From Thermobifida halotolerans (GTDB lineage Bacteria > Actinomycetota > Actinomycetes > Streptosporangiales > Streptosporangiaceae): a stretch of DNA of 64,000 nucleotides. The stretch lies in assembly GCF_003574835.2 (NCBI RefSeq), contig NZ_CP063196.1, forward strand, positions 4,898,001 through 4,962,000, written 5' to 3'. Positions 35,857 through 45,128 of this stretch are shown here, piece after piece; position 1 is the first letter of the stretch, and each line of letters opens with the position of its first letter. A program made the translations under genes and the position numbers. Below the pieces are notes generated by a model. That model saw only the letters and a program-made list of their open reading frames with translations. It ran no database searches and was not told the origin of the DNA.

Positions 35857-36128
35857 GGCTCCTCCCTCCTCGACGTCCGGGACCTTCCGACCATCCGGGC
35901 CAGCCAGACCGTGGCGATGAACCCGACGAGCGCCGCCACGAGGACGATGTCGAACACCCACTCGCTGCCGACCCGCGCGCCGACGAGCGCGGTCATGCTG
36001 ATGAACACGAAGAAGCCCAGGTCCGAGGCGACCAGTCGGTCGGCGGCCGTCGGACCGCGCACGACCCGCACCACCACCATCACGAAGACCGCCCCCAGCG
36101 CGGCCAGTCCCACGTCGATGAGGATCAC
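35835..36128 (-). CDS. mrpF: Na+/H+ antiporter subunit MrpF
   Basis: 97 residues with three membrane segments. GPTAADRLVASDL is the conserved MnhF/PhaF motif. GTG 36128 overlaps the mrpE stop as GTGA and follows GGGGAGG. It overlaps mrpG by 22 bases. Confidence 0.88.
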   Translation of the reverse strand: MILIDVGLAALGAVFVMVVVRVVRGPTAADRLVASDLGFFVFISMTALVGARVGSEWVFDIVLVAALVGFIATVWLARMVGRSRTSRREEPWEPRSE

Positions 36129-36550
36129 GGCGCCTCCCCGCTCCGCGAGGAACGGCGCGGACCGTCCTCCGGAGGCTCCTCGACCTCCCCGGGCCTGCGC
36201 ATCGCGGCCAGCAGGCGGGTCTCGGTGGTGCGCAGCGAGGTCCGGAACTCCTCCGGGTCGGCCGCGTGCGTGCCGTGGATCCACAGCGCCGGGGGTTCAC
36301 GGCGGACCGCGATGACGAGGGTCTTGGGGGTGAGTGAGATGAGGTTGGCGAGCACGCTGATCTCCGGTTCGGTCCGGGCCCGCAGGTCGAGGCGCACGAT
36401 CCCCGGGGCGAGTCCGCTGCGGGGGGTGAGGATCTCCCGCGCCATGTGGGCGTTGGCCTCGACGAGGTGCCCCAGGAAGTACCCCAGGAACACCAGGACG
36501 CGCCACACCCGCCCGGGCGCCTCCGCGGCCGCGCGTACCAGGGACCTCAT
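36125..36550 (-). CDS. mrpE: Na+/H+ antiporter subunit MrpE
   Basis: 141 residues with one clear hydrophobic segment near the N-terminus (WRVLVFLGYFLGHLV) and the family motif ISLTPKTLVIAV with a following WIHG. It starts at ATG 36550, overlapping the mrpD stop as ATGA. It is shorter than many MrpE proteins, which have additional N-terminal membrane segments. Confidence 0.85.
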   Translation of the reverse strand: MRSLVRAAAEAPGRVWRVLVFLGYFLGHLVEANAHMAREILTPRSGLAPGIVRLDLRARTEPEISVLANLISLTPKTLVIAVRREPPALWIHGTHAADPEEFRTSLRTTETRLLAAMRRPGEVEEPPEDGPRRSSRSGEAP

Positions 36551-38019
36551 CGTCGACTCACCTCCGCCGCGTAGGAATCGGTGTTCGCCAGCCCCTCCGC
36601 CGCCGTCTCGCACCACTGCAGCACCGGCCCGGGGAAGACGCCCACGGCCAGGGTCACCGCCGTGAGCAGCGCGGGAGCCAGGAGCAGGGACACGGGAACC
36701 CGGGGCGCCTCGGAGTCGTCGCCGCTCCTCTCGGCCCTGTCCCAGAAGACGCCGTTCCAGATCTTGGCCATGGACATGAGGGTGAGGAGGCTGACCACGA
36801 CGGCGACCGTCGCGACCACGTACTGCTGCTCCGCGACAGTGGCCTGCACCAGCACGAACTTGGCGACGAACCCGGAGAGGGGCGGAAGCCCGGCCAGGGA
36901 GAAGGCCGACGCGATGAAGAGGAACGCCAGTACGGGCTCGCGTCTGCCCAGCCCGCCGAGCCGGTCGAGACGCCCCGTGGAGTGGACGGTCTCCACCGCG
37001 CCGGTGGACAGGAACAGCGAGGCCTTCACCACCATGTTGTGCAGCATGTAGAAGATCCCCGCGGCCAGTCCCGCGGCGCCGAACAGGGCCACCCCCAGCA
37101 GGATGTAGCCGATCTGGCTGATCATGTGGAAGCTGAGGATCGAACGCGTCGTCTTCTCGCCCACCGCGCCGAGGACGCCGACGACCATGGTCACCGTGAA
37201 CACGACCAGGCCCAGCCACAGGTAGCGCGTGTCACCGTCGTAGAGCACCGCGTAGACGCGGTAGACCACGTAGATGGCGACCTTCGTCTGGACGCCGGAG
37301 AACAGCGCCGAGACGGCCGGGGAGGTGTACGGGTAGGTGTTGGCCAGCCACCCGTGTACGGGGACCACGGCCGCCTTGACGAACAGCGCGAGCAGCACCG
37401 CCGCGCCCGCGACCGCCACCGCGGGCGCCTCCCGGGCCGCGCCCGCGAGGGCGCCCGTGTTCACGGTCCCGGTCAGGGCGTAGACGGCGGCGACTCCGGC
37501 CAGCAGCAGGGTCGACGCCAGAAGGCTGACCGTCAGGTACAGGCGGCCCGCGGCGATCCGGGACCGGCCGCCGAACACGCTGAGGAGCGCGTAGGACGGC
37601 ACCAGCATGACCTCGAGGAAGACGAAGAGGTTGAACAGGTCCGCGGTGAGCAGGGCGCCGTGGACCCCGCCGGTCAGGACCAGTACCAGCGACGCGAAGT
37701 GCCGCTGGCGCGTGTGGCCCGACGCGGCGGCGTGGCCGGTGCAGGCGAGGATCAGCAGCGACGTGGTGACCAGCATCAGGGAGCTGAACGCGTCGGCGGC
37801 GAAGGTGATCACGAGCCCGCCGGGCCATCCGCCGACCGTGTGCGTCAGCACCGCACCCTCGCCCGTGGCCGCCAGCAGCGCGCAGCTCCAGCCGAGAGCC
37901 GCGGTGAGCACGGCGAAGAGCACACCGGTGCGCAGGCCCGCCGACCGCGGAAGCCACGCCAGGAGCGCCGCCGCGCCCAGCGGGCCCGCGGCGGCCAGGG
38001 GGAGCAGCGCGTCCGTCAC
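36547..38019 (-). CDS. mrpD: Na+/H+ antiporter subunit MrpD
   Basis: 490 residues, a NuoM/NuoN-like proton-translocating subunit with about 14 membrane helices. Conserved elements are LFVFLEVMLVPSYALL with the membrane Glu, LALFVKAAVVPVHGWL with the key Lys, and FHMISQIGYILLG. Its stop overlaps the mrpE start and its start overlaps the mrpC stop, so the operon is tightly coupled. Confidence 0.9.
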   Translation of the reverse strand: MTDALLPLAAAGPLGAAALLAWLPRSAGLRTGVLFAVLTAALGWSCALLAATGEGAVLTHTVGGWPGGLVITFAADAFSSLMLVTTSLLILACTGHAAASGHTRQRHFASLVLVLTGGVHGALLTADLFNLFVFLEVMLVPSYALLSVFGGRSRIAAGRLYLTVSLLASTLLLAGVAAVYALTGTVNTGALAGAAREAPAVAVAGAAVLLALFVKAAVVPVHGWLANTYPYTSPAVSALFSGVQTKVAIYVVYRVYAVLYDGDTRYLWLGLVVFTVTMVVGVLGAVGEKTTRSILSFHMISQIGYILLGVALFGAAGLAAGIFYMLHNMVVKASLFLSTGAVETVHSTGRLDRLGGLGRREPVLAFLFIASAFSLAGLPPLSGFVAKFVLVQATVAEQQYVVATVAVVVSLLTLMSMAKIWNGVFWDRAERSGDDSEAPRVPVSLLLAPALLTAVTLAVGVFPGPVLQWCETAAEGLANTDSYAAEVSRR

Positions 38020-38327
38020 GGCTCCTCCTCGGTGTCGTCGTCGCCGCCTCCCCGCGCCGCCAGGGCCAGCAGGAGGATGGTGATGCCGAAGGTGATGACG
38101 ATCGCGGTGAGGACGAACGCCTGCGGAATCGGGTCGGTCAGGCGCTCCAGCGGCGCGGACCCGGCGATGGCGGGCTCGCGCCGGTCCGTTCCGCCGGATG
38201 ACAGCAGCAGCAGGTTCACGGCGTGGCCCAGCAGCACGAACCCGAAGGCCACCCGCACCACGCCGCGCTGCAGCACGAGGAACACCCCTCCGGTGACGAG
38301 GACGCCGACCCCCAGGGCGAGGATCAT
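38016..38327 (-). CDS. mrpC: Na+/H+ antiporter subunit MrpC
   Basis: 103 residues, a NuoK-like subunit with three helices. FGFVLLGHAVNLLLL and DPIPQAFVLTAIVITFGIT are diagnostic of MnhC. ATG 38327 overlaps the MrpAB stop. The C-terminus is strongly acidic. Confidence 0.9.
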   Translation of the reverse strand: MILALGVGVLVTGGVFLVLQRGVVRVAFGFVLLGHAVNLLLLSSGGTDRREPAIAGSAPLERLTDPIPQAFVLTAIVITFGITILLLALAARGGGDDDTEEEP

Positions 38328-41128
38328 GTCCGCTCCTCCCTCCTCGGGTCGCCGCTCTCCTCGGAAGGAATGTCCATACGGTTCACCGCCGTGACCACCA
38401 GGCCGATGACCACCAGGTACAGGCCGACGTCGAAGAGCAGGGCCGTGCTGACCCCGACGGTGAGGTCGAACAGCGCCACCTCCCCGTGGAGGGAGCGCAG
38501 GTAGGACCCCTCGACGAACCCCAGCAGGCCGGTGAGCGCGGCGACGAGAAGCCCGAAGCCGACCAGCGGGGGGCCGAGCCGCCGCTCCGAGAGCAGCGGC
38601 GCCCCCGGCGCGGAGACGTGGGCGAGCGCGATCCCCGCGCCGCCCACGAGACCGGCGACGAAGCCCCCGCCGGGGGAGTAGTGGCCTCGGAACAGCAGGT
38701 AGACCGACAGGGCCACCACGATCGGGGAGAGCAGGCGGACCCAGACCCGGATCACCATGAGGTTGTCGGCCTCGTTGTGGATCGGGCCGCCGCCGGTCCT
38801 CGGACCGGTCCAGCCCGAGGGCGAGGTGCCGTGCAGCAGCGCGGCGAGGCCGAGGGCCACCACGGCCAGCACCGTGACCTCGCCGAGGGTGTCCAGGGCG
38901 CGGAAGTCCACCAGGACGGTGTTGACGGCGTTGCTTCCGCCGGTCAGCTCCTCCGTCTCGGTCAGGAAGTAGCGGCCGCCGGGGGAGAGCTCCCGTCGGC
39001 CGGTGAAGGCGTAGGTGCCCGCGGCGGCCACCGCGCCGCAGGCCACCGCCACACCCAGGACCACCGCGGTGCGCGTACGCCGCACGGGGTGGAAGGAGGT
39101 GGGCAGTCGGCGCAGCACCAGCACCGCGACGGCGACGGTGAGGACCTCGATGAGGAGCTGGGTGAGCGCCAGGTCGGGAGCGCCGAGCAGCAGGAACCAG
39201 ACGGAGACGACGAAGCCCACGAGTCCCATCAGGCTCACGGCGGCGACCCGGGAGCGCGCGACCATCAGGCCGGCCACCGTGGAGGTGATGATCGCGGCCA
39301 GGAACCAGTCCTCCACCACGGTCGCGCCGCTGATCCGCGGCCCCAGCGGCGGCCGGAGGAGGAGGGCGGACACCCCCAGGGCCACGAGGAGGGCGAGTAC
39401 GGGCAGCAGGTGGCGGACGGGGGCGAACCCGGCCGTGGGCGCGCCCACCCCGGCTCCGAGGTGCACGACGGAGTCGTGGCCCCGGTCGAAGAGGTCCTCC
39501 GCCCGCACCGGGGTGTCCCACCGGTGCAGCCACCGGTCCACCGGGTGCCGGGCGAGGAAGAGGACCGTGCCCAGCAGGATGGTCAGCGCCGACAGCAGCA
39601 GTTCGGGGGACAGCCCCGGCCACAGGGTGAGGTGGGGGTCGGTCACGATGCCGTGCGTGGCGGCGATGACCTCCTCGACGAGCGGGTCCAGCACGGGCAC
39701 GGCGAAACCCAGCACGATCCCGGCGACGGCGGCCACCGCCGCGGGCAGGAGGAACTGCCAGGTCGGTTCGTGCAGGCTGGGCTGCGTGAGAGGGCCGATG
39801 AAGGTCCCGTGGAAGAGCCGGAACCCGTAGGCGAAGGTCAGCGCGGACGCCAGGACGGCCACCCCCGCCAGCGCCTCCCCCAGCCAAGGGGGCCCCGAGA
39901 CCTCCAGGAAGGCGGCGAGGATCTTCTCCTTGCTGACGAAGCCCAGCGCGGGCGGTATCCCGGCCAGGGAGAGGGCGGCCAGCGCGGTCAGGGCCGCCGT
40001 GACCGGCATGGTTTTGCGCAGGCCGTTGAGTCGGCGCACGTCGCGGCTGCCGGCCTCGTGGTCGATGATGCCCACCAGCATGAACAGCGTGGCCTTGAAC
40101 AGGGCGTGGGCGACGGTGTGCACGGTGGCCGCCTCGAACGCCTCGGGGGTGCCCACCCCGATCAGCGCGACGAGGAAGCCGAGCTGGCTGACCGTCGAGT
40201 AGGCCAGCAGCGCCTTGAGGTCGTGCTGCTTCAGGGCCAGGGTGGCCCCGAGAAGCGCGGTGACCAGTCCGGTGGTGAGCAGCAGCACGATCCACAGCGG
40301 CCGGCCGGAGAAGGCCGGGGACAGGCGCATGAGCAGGTAGATCCCGGCCTTGACCATCGTGGCGGCGTGCAGGTAGGCGCTGACCGGCGTGCTGGCCGCC
40401 ATGGCCGCGGGCAGCCAGAAGTGGAGGGGCACCTGCGCGGACTTGGCGACCGCGGCGAGGAAGACCAGCAGGACCAGGGCCACCCCCGGACCGCCGTCGG
40501 GGAGCAGTTCCGGGTTCTCCAGCAGGAGGCTGATCCGGGTGGTTCCGGCCGTCACCGACACCAGCACGACCGCGCCCAGCAGCGCCAGGCCGCCGGACAC
40601 GGTGGTGAGCAGCGCCTGGCGGGCGGGCAGCACCGCGCTCGGTCCCGCGCCGCCGATGAGGAAGAACGAGCTGATCGTGGTCAGCTCCCAGAACACGAAC
40701 AGCAGCAGCAGGTCGTCGGCCAGGACCAGTCCCAGCATGGCCATGGCGAACAGGCACAGCAGGGCGAACAGGCCGCGGTCGGGCGCGTGCTTGGGGAAGT
40801 AGCGGGTGCAGTAGGCCAGGATCAGCGTGCCCACACCCAGGACGATGAAGCAGAACATCAGGGACAGGCCGTCGAGCCGCAGCCGGAACGCCACGTCGAG
40901 GGTCGCAATCCACGGGAACTCCAGGATGACGGGGCGGCCCGCCAGGACCGTGGGCGCCTGGCTGGCGAACGCGCCGAGCAGCGCCAGGAAGAGCGCGGCC
41001 AGCGGCCATCCGGTCGTCCGTCCCAGCCGGTGCTGCAGTGGTTGGGCGATCAGGGCCGCGCCGCCGAGGGCGACGAGCGTCCACACGAGGACCAAGCCCT
41101 GCTCCCTCCGGTGCCACGGTCTCGACAC
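38324..41128 (-). CDS. mrpA: Fused Na+/H+ antiporter subunits MrpA-MrpB
   Basis: 934 residues. Residues 1-600 are NuoL-like MrpA (LFVFWELTTISSFFLIG, VAKSAQVPLHFWLPAAMAAS, TVSQLGFLVALIG). The MrpA C-terminal helices continue to about 780 (LLGAPDLALTQLLIEVLTVAV). The last 130 residues are MrpB (FRGHYSPGGGFVAGLVGGAGIALA). Such A-B fusions occur in other bacteria. The complex exports Na+ in exchange for protons and supports salt and alkali tolerance, in line with the ectoine genes in the same window. GTG 41128 follows CGGGAG closely. It is the first gene of the operon. Confidence 0.9.
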   Translation of the reverse strand: MSRPWHRREQGLVLVWTLVALGGAALIAQPLQHRLGRTTGWPLAALFLALLGAFASQAPTVLAGRPVILEFPWIATLDVAFRLRLDGLSLMFCFIVLGVGTLILAYCTRYFPKHAPDRGLFALLCLFAMAMLGLVLADDLLLLFVFWELTTISSFFLIGGAGPSAVLPARQALLTTVSGGLALLGAVVLVSVTAGTTRISLLLENPELLPDGGPGVALVLLVFLAAVAKSAQVPLHFWLPAAMAASTPVSAYLHAATMVKAGIYLLMRLSPAFSGRPLWIVLLLTTGLVTALLGATLALKQHDLKALLAYSTVSQLGFLVALIGVGTPEAFEAATVHTVAHALFKATLFMLVGIIDHEAGSRDVRRLNGLRKTMPVTAALTALAALSLAGIPPALGFVSKEKILAAFLEVSGPPWLGEALAGVAVLASALTFAYGFRLFHGTFIGPLTQPSLHEPTWQFLLPAAVAAVAGIVLGFAVPVLDPLVEEVIAATHGIVTDPHLTLWPGLSPELLLSALTILLGTVLFLARHPVDRWLHRWDTPVRAEDLFDRGHDSVVHLGAGVGAPTAGFAPVRHLLPVLALLVALGVSALLLRPPLGPRISGATVVEDWFLAAIITSTVAGLMVARSRVAAVSLMGLVGFVVSVWFLLLGAPDLALTQLLIEVLTVAVAVLVLRRLPTSFHPVRRTRTAVVLGVAVACGAVAAAGTYAFTGRRELSPGGRYFLTETEELTGGSNAVNTVLVDFRALDTLGEVTVLAVVALGLAALLHGTSPSGWTGPRTGGGPIHNEADNLMVIRVWVRLLSPIVVALSVYLLFRGHYSPGGGFVAGLVGGAGIALAHVSAPGAPLLSERRLGPPLVGFGLLVAALTGLLGFVEGSYLRSLHGEVALFDLTVGVSTALLFDVGLYLVVIGLVVTAVNRMDIPSEESGDPRREERT

Positions 41129-41220
41129 GGCTCCCGCCGGGAACGGCGGAAGGAGATCCGAGCGCAGCGCCTACCCGTGGAAGCGACCGGTGAAACAGCC
41201 GGGGCGCCGACGGGGTCGGC

Positions 41221-41826
41221 TCACAGCCAGCCCATCTCGTCGGCCTTCCGGATCGCCGCGATGCGGTTGGCCGCGCCCGTCTTGGTGATGGCGCTGGACA
41301 GGTAGTTGCGCACGGTGCCCTCGCTCAGGTGCAGGGTGCGGGCGATGGCCGCGGCCGAGGCCCCGGTGGCGGCGGCGCGGAGCACGTCGGTCTCCCTCGC
41401 GGTCAGCGGGTTCTCCCCGGACGTCATCGCGGTGGCGGCGAGTTCGGAGTCGATGGAGCGGCCCCCCGCGTGCACCGTGCGGATGGCTCCGGCGAGCTGG
41501 TCGACGGGGGCGTCCTTGGCGAGGAAGCCACGGGCCCCGGCCGCCAGCGCGCGACGCAGGTAACCGGGGCGGCCGAAACTGGTGAGGACGAGGATGCCGC
41601 AGGAGGGAACCGCGTCCCGCAGTTCGGCGGCGACCTCCAGCCCGGTGGCCCCGGGCATCTCGACGTCCAGGACGGCGATGTCCGCGCGGTGCGCGGTCAC
41701 GGCGGCCACGACCTCGTCCCCGCGGCCCACCTCGGCGACGACCTCCAGATCCTCCTCCAGGCCGAGCAGCGCGGCGATGGCTCCCCGGACCAGCCGCTCG
41801 TCGTCGGCGAGGACGACGCGGATCAC
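41221..41826 (-). CDS. NarL/LuxR-type response regulator
   Basis: 201 residues. The receiver domain has VVLADDERLVR, VLDVEMPGATG with the phosphorylated Asp, and FLAKDAPVDQL. The LuxR helix-turn-helix is ENPLTARETDVLRAAATGAS to TVRNYLSSAITKTGAANR. GTG 41826 follows AAGGAGG and overlaps the sensor kinase stop. It probably regulates the adjacent ABC exporter genes. Confidence 0.9.
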   Translation of the reverse strand: MIRVVLADDERLVRGAIAALLGLEEDLEVVAEVGRGDEVVAAVTAHRADIAVLDVEMPGATGLEVAAELRDAVPSCGILVLTSFGRPGYLRRALAAGARGFLAKDAPVDQLAGAIRTVHAGGRSIDSELAATAMTSGENPLTARETDVLRAAATGASAAAIARTLHLSEGTVRNYLSSAITKTGAANRIAAIRKADEMGWL

Positions 41827-43088
41827 GTGGCCACCTCCTTCGCTTCCGCCCCCTGCCGCGGGGAGGCGTCGCCGCGCACCGGAAACACGGCGCGCAGCAG
41901 GAATCCGCCGTCGTCGGTGCCCGCCGCCGAGAGCGTACCGCCGACCGTCGCGGTCCGCTCGGACAGGCCGGTCAGCCCGTTGCCGAACACCGCGGCCCGC
42001 CCCGGACGCACCCCGTCGTTGTACACCTCCACCACGCAGGCGCGGTCCTGTTCGGCCAGGGTGATGTCGCAGCGCCGGGCGCTGCTGTGCCGCAGCACGT
42101 TCGTGGCGCCCTCGCGGGCGATCCACGCGGCCAGGGGCCGCAGCTCCTCGGGCAGTGCCGCGTGGCCGCCGGTCACGGTCGTGTGGACGCCCGCCGCGGT
42201 GAGCACGGACCGCACGCTCGCCAGTTCGTCGGCCAGATCCACGTTCCGGTAGCCGCTGACGGCGGTGCGCACTTCACGCAGCGCCTCCCTGGCGATCCGC
42301 TGCACCTCCGCCATCTCCACGGCGGCGCGCCCGGGGTCGCGCTCGGCCAGCCGTGCCGCCAGCTCGCTCTTGACCGCGATACCGGACAGGCTGTGGCCGA
42401 GCAGGTCGTGCATGTCCCGGGCGAACCGCAGCCGCTCCTCGCTGACGGCGAGCCTGGCCCGGGCCTCACGGGCGAGCGTGGCCTCGCGCGCGATCTCCCA
42501 CAGCCACAGCACCGCGAGGTTGCACACCAGGAACAGCACCGCCAGGAAGCAGGTGTACCCGGCGACCACCGCGACCAGCAGCGCGTCCGGGGCGGGCAGG
42601 AAGGCCAGGCGCACGGCCAGGAGCGCCACCAGCACCAGGGTGAAGCCCGCGATTCTGCGGCGCGTGGTCACCAGGGCCGCGATCGACCACCACAGCGCCG
42701 CGATCATCAGCGACCACGTGGTCGCGTCCATCACGGCGAAGAGCGCGAGGAGCAGCCCGAAGGAGCCGTAGAGGACCGCGTCGGGGCGGGCCGGGGGCCG
42801 GTCCAGTCGGGAGCCGACCAGCCGCAGCGTCAGCCACGCCAGCGCCACCGTGACCATGAGGGCGATGACGGCGGACCAGCGTGGGCCCACACCGAGCGGT
42901 CCGAGGACGCCCGGGGACGTGTCGTCGCCCGCGGAGGAGACCACGTACAGACCGCCCAGCGACACGATCATGACCGACACGAGGAAGAAGGAGCTGACCA
43001 CCACCTTGCGGGAGAAGCGCAGCCGCCGCATGCTCCGGTCGTCGGCCGACGGTACGGCCGACACGTCCGAGTTCCGTGGTCGAGGCAT
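41823..43088 (-). CDS. NarL-type (HisKA_3) sensor histidine kinase
   Basis: 421 residues. Five to six hydrophobic segments (about 28-215) form a membrane sensor. Then comes HisKA_3 with the phospho-acceptor His in FARDMHDLLGHSLSGI, and a HATPase domain with EGATNVLRHSSARRCDI and NGLTGLSERTATVGG. It is a DesK-like arrangement. ATG 43088 follows GGGAGG. The operon order ATPase, permease, kinase, regulator is typical of self-regulated ABC-2 exporters. Confidence 0.9.
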   Translation of the reverse strand: MPRPRNSDVSAVPSADDRSMRRLRFSRKVVVSSFFLVSVMIVSLGGLYVVSSAGDDTSPGVLGPLGVGPRWSAVIALMVTVALAWLTLRLVGSRLDRPPARPDAVLYGSFGLLLALFAVMDATTWSLMIAALWWSIAALVTTRRRIAGFTLVLVALLAVRLAFLPAPDALLVAVVAGYTCFLAVLFLVCNLAVLWLWEIAREATLAREARARLAVSEERLRFARDMHDLLGHSLSGIAVKSELAARLAERDPGRAAVEMAEVQRIAREALREVRTAVSGYRNVDLADELASVRSVLTAAGVHTTVTGGHAALPEELRPLAAWIAREGATNVLRHSSARRCDITLAEQDRACVVEVYNDGVRPGRAAVFGNGLTGLSERTATVGGTLSAAGTDDGGFLLRAVFPVRGDASPRQGAEAKEVAT

Positions 43089-43165
43089 CGAACCTCCCTT
43101 CTCGGGAAGAGTAACGGCGGTGCGCGCCGGAGTCCGTCCTCCCCGGCGCGCACCGCCCGTCCCGG

Positions 43166-44020
43166 TCACCGGGAGGTGCGCGGGTCCCACTGGAAGGAGC
43201 GCAGCAGGACGACCATGACCGCGGTCCAGGCGGCCAGGACGAGCAGGGAGGGCGCGGCCGCCAGCCACAGGTCCAGGCCCGTGGCCCGTTCGGCGCCGTC
43301 GACCCCGCCGAAGAGGTCGTAGCCGAAGTAGGCGGACTGGGCCACCTCGATGGCCGGGACCATCGGCAGGAGGCCGAGAGCGAGCGCCACTCCGTCGGGC
43401 AGGATCTCCAGCGGGACGAAGAAGCCGCTGACCGCGAGCAGGAGCAGGAACGGCACCATCGAGATCATCTGCGCGCTCTCGGCGTTGCGCGCGAACCGGG
43501 TGATGAACGCGCCCAGCAGCGACATGACAACGGTGATCAGCACGATGGACAGCACCAGCAGGACCGGGGCGGTCGGCAGTGTGCTCTCCGTCGCGCCCAG
43601 GAAGGCCACGACCGCCGCGGACTGCACCGCGACGACGCCGAGCACCGACAGGGTCGTGGCGCCGAACAGCGCCACCGGGGGCACCCCCGAGACCCGGAAG
43701 CGCTTGAGCACCAGTTGCTCACGGCGCGCCGCGTAGACGTTGGAGACGTGCGCCACGCCGACCGTCATCGCGGCCAGCGCGAAGAACCGGGTGAGCGACA
43801 GCGCCGCGGTGTCCACGCCGGGCAGCACCTCGGTGGGCTCGCCGACGGCGAGGGGAAGCAGGAAGATCGCGGGGAGCACCGCGACGTAGAGGGCCATCCG
43901 GTACCGGTAGAAGAGGGTGAACTCGGTGCGGGTCAGGCGCAGGGTCTGCCGCAGGACGCTCACGGGGGCGCGCGGTGTCCGCGCGGTCGGGGCCGCGGAC
44001 CGGGGGGTCGAGGTCGTCAC
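43166..44020 (-). CDS. ABC-2 type transporter permease
   Basis: 284 residues with six hydrophobic segments. The motif FLLLLAVSGFFVPLEILPDGV near residue 200 is the typical ABC-2 signature region. GTG 44020 follows AAGGAG. It partners the upstream ATPase, 20 bases away, in export of an unknown lipid, drug or peptide. Confidence 0.87.
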   Translation of the reverse strand: MTTSTPRSAAPTARTPRAPVSVLRQTLRLTRTEFTLFYRYRMALYVAVLPAIFLLPLAVGEPTEVLPGVDTAALSLTRFFALAAMTVGVAHVSNVYAARREQLVLKRFRVSGVPPVALFGATTLSVLGVVAVQSAAVVAFLGATESTLPTAPVLLVLSIVLITVVMSLLGAFITRFARNAESAQMISMVPFLLLLAVSGFFVPLEILPDGVALALGLLPMVPAIEVAQSAYFGYDLFGGVDGAERATGLDLWLAAAPSLLVLAAWTAVMVVLLRSFQWDPRTSR

Positions 44021-44040
44021 AGGAGGTCTCCTTCGGGAGT

Positions 44041-45012
44041 TCAGTGGCCGGGCAGGTCGGCGAGGTCGCCGCTGGCGACGGAGAGGAACACGTCCTCCAG
44101 GGAGGCCGAGCGCAGCTCCAGCCGCTCCAGGGTGAGCGAACGCTCCTCGGCCCAGGCCAGCAGCGGGGCGAGCGCCCGGTGCGCGCGGGAGGCGACGTCG
44201 GACCCGGTGACCGTGTAGACCGCCCACGGGTCGCCCTCGCGGACGTCGATGGCGAGTTCGGCGTCGGGCAGCCGGGGCAGCTCCTCGGAGCGGATGTGGG
44301 CGGGGAGCCGGAAGCCGATCCGGTCGCCCCATCCGGCGACGACCTCGCTGGGCGTGCCCTCGACCCGGATCTCGCCCTGGTGCATGATGGCGAGCCGGTC
44401 GGCGAGCCGTTCCGCCTCCTCCAGGTAGTGGGTGGTGAGCAGCACCGCGACCCCCTCGGCCACCTGGCCGTTGATGATCTTCCAGGTCTCGCGGCGCATC
44501 TCCGGGTCCATGCCGGTGGTGGGCTCGTCCAGGAAGAGCACCTCGGGGCGGGTCAGGACGGCCAGCCCCAGGTCGAGGCGGCGCTTCTGTCCGCCCGACA
44601 GTCTGCGGACGGTGACCCCGGCCTTGTCGGCCAGGCTGACCATGTCCAGCACCGTGGCGGTGTCCAGCGGGTCGGCGGCCAGGTCCCGGGCCAGCTCGAC
44701 GGTCTCGGCGACGGTGAGTTCCTCGAACACCCCGCTGTGCTGGAGCACCGCGTTGACGCGCGGACGCAGCGCGGCGGGCTGGCCGAACGGGTCGGTCCCG
44801 AAGACCCGGACCGACCCTCCGGAGGGTCGGCGGAACCCTTCGAGGGTTTCGACGGTGGTGGTCTTGCCCGCCCCGTTGGTGCCCAGGAGTGCGAAGAGCT
44901 CGCCGGGGGCGACCGTGAACGAGACGCCCCGGACGGCTTCGAAGTTCCCGTAGGACTGGCGCAGGTTCCGGACACTGACCGCGGCGGCGCCCTCATGGTG
45001 TGGCGTTGTCAT
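44041..45012 (-). CDS. ABC exporter ATP-binding protein
   Basis: 323 residues. The Walker A is LLGTNGAGKTTTVETLEG, the signature RLSGGQKRRLDLGLAVLTRP, Walker B LFLDEPTTGMD, and the H-loop LLTTHYLEEAERL. The C-terminal accessory region fits DrrA-like ATPases. ATG 45012 is chosen over GTG 45033. Likely function is export powered with the ABC-2 permease. The linked two-component system suggests induction by a membrane-active compound, but no resistance profile can be read from sequence. Confidence 0.88.
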   Translation of the reverse strand: MTTPHHEGAAAVSVRNLRQSYGNFEAVRGVSFTVAPGELFALLGTNGAGKTTTVETLEGFRRPSGGSVRVFGTDPFGQPAALRPRVNAVLQHSGVFEELTVAETVELARDLAADPLDTATVLDMVSLADKAGVTVRRLSGGQKRRLDLGLAVLTRPEVLFLDEPTTGMDPEMRRETWKIINGQVAEGVAVLLTTHYLEEAERLADRLAIMHQGEIRVEGTPSEVVAGWGDRIGFRLPAHIRSEELPRLPDAELAIDVREGDPWAVYTVTGSDVASRAHRALAPLLAWAEERSLTLERLELRSASLEDVFLSVASGDLADLPGH

Positions 45013-45128
45013 GTCCTCAGGTTCACAGAACACGGCGGGGCGGGGCAGACGCGGCCGTCACCGGACGGCCGTGAGGAATCCACGGCCCCGGCATGATGAC
45101 CGTCATGCCGGGGCCGGAGCGTCCCGGT

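Noticed and set aside
38486-41305. 939-residue plus-strand ORF opposite mrpA
   Set aside because: Gln/Glu/Gly-rich translation typical of antisense to membrane protein genes; the minus strand has clear MrpA-MrpB motifs.
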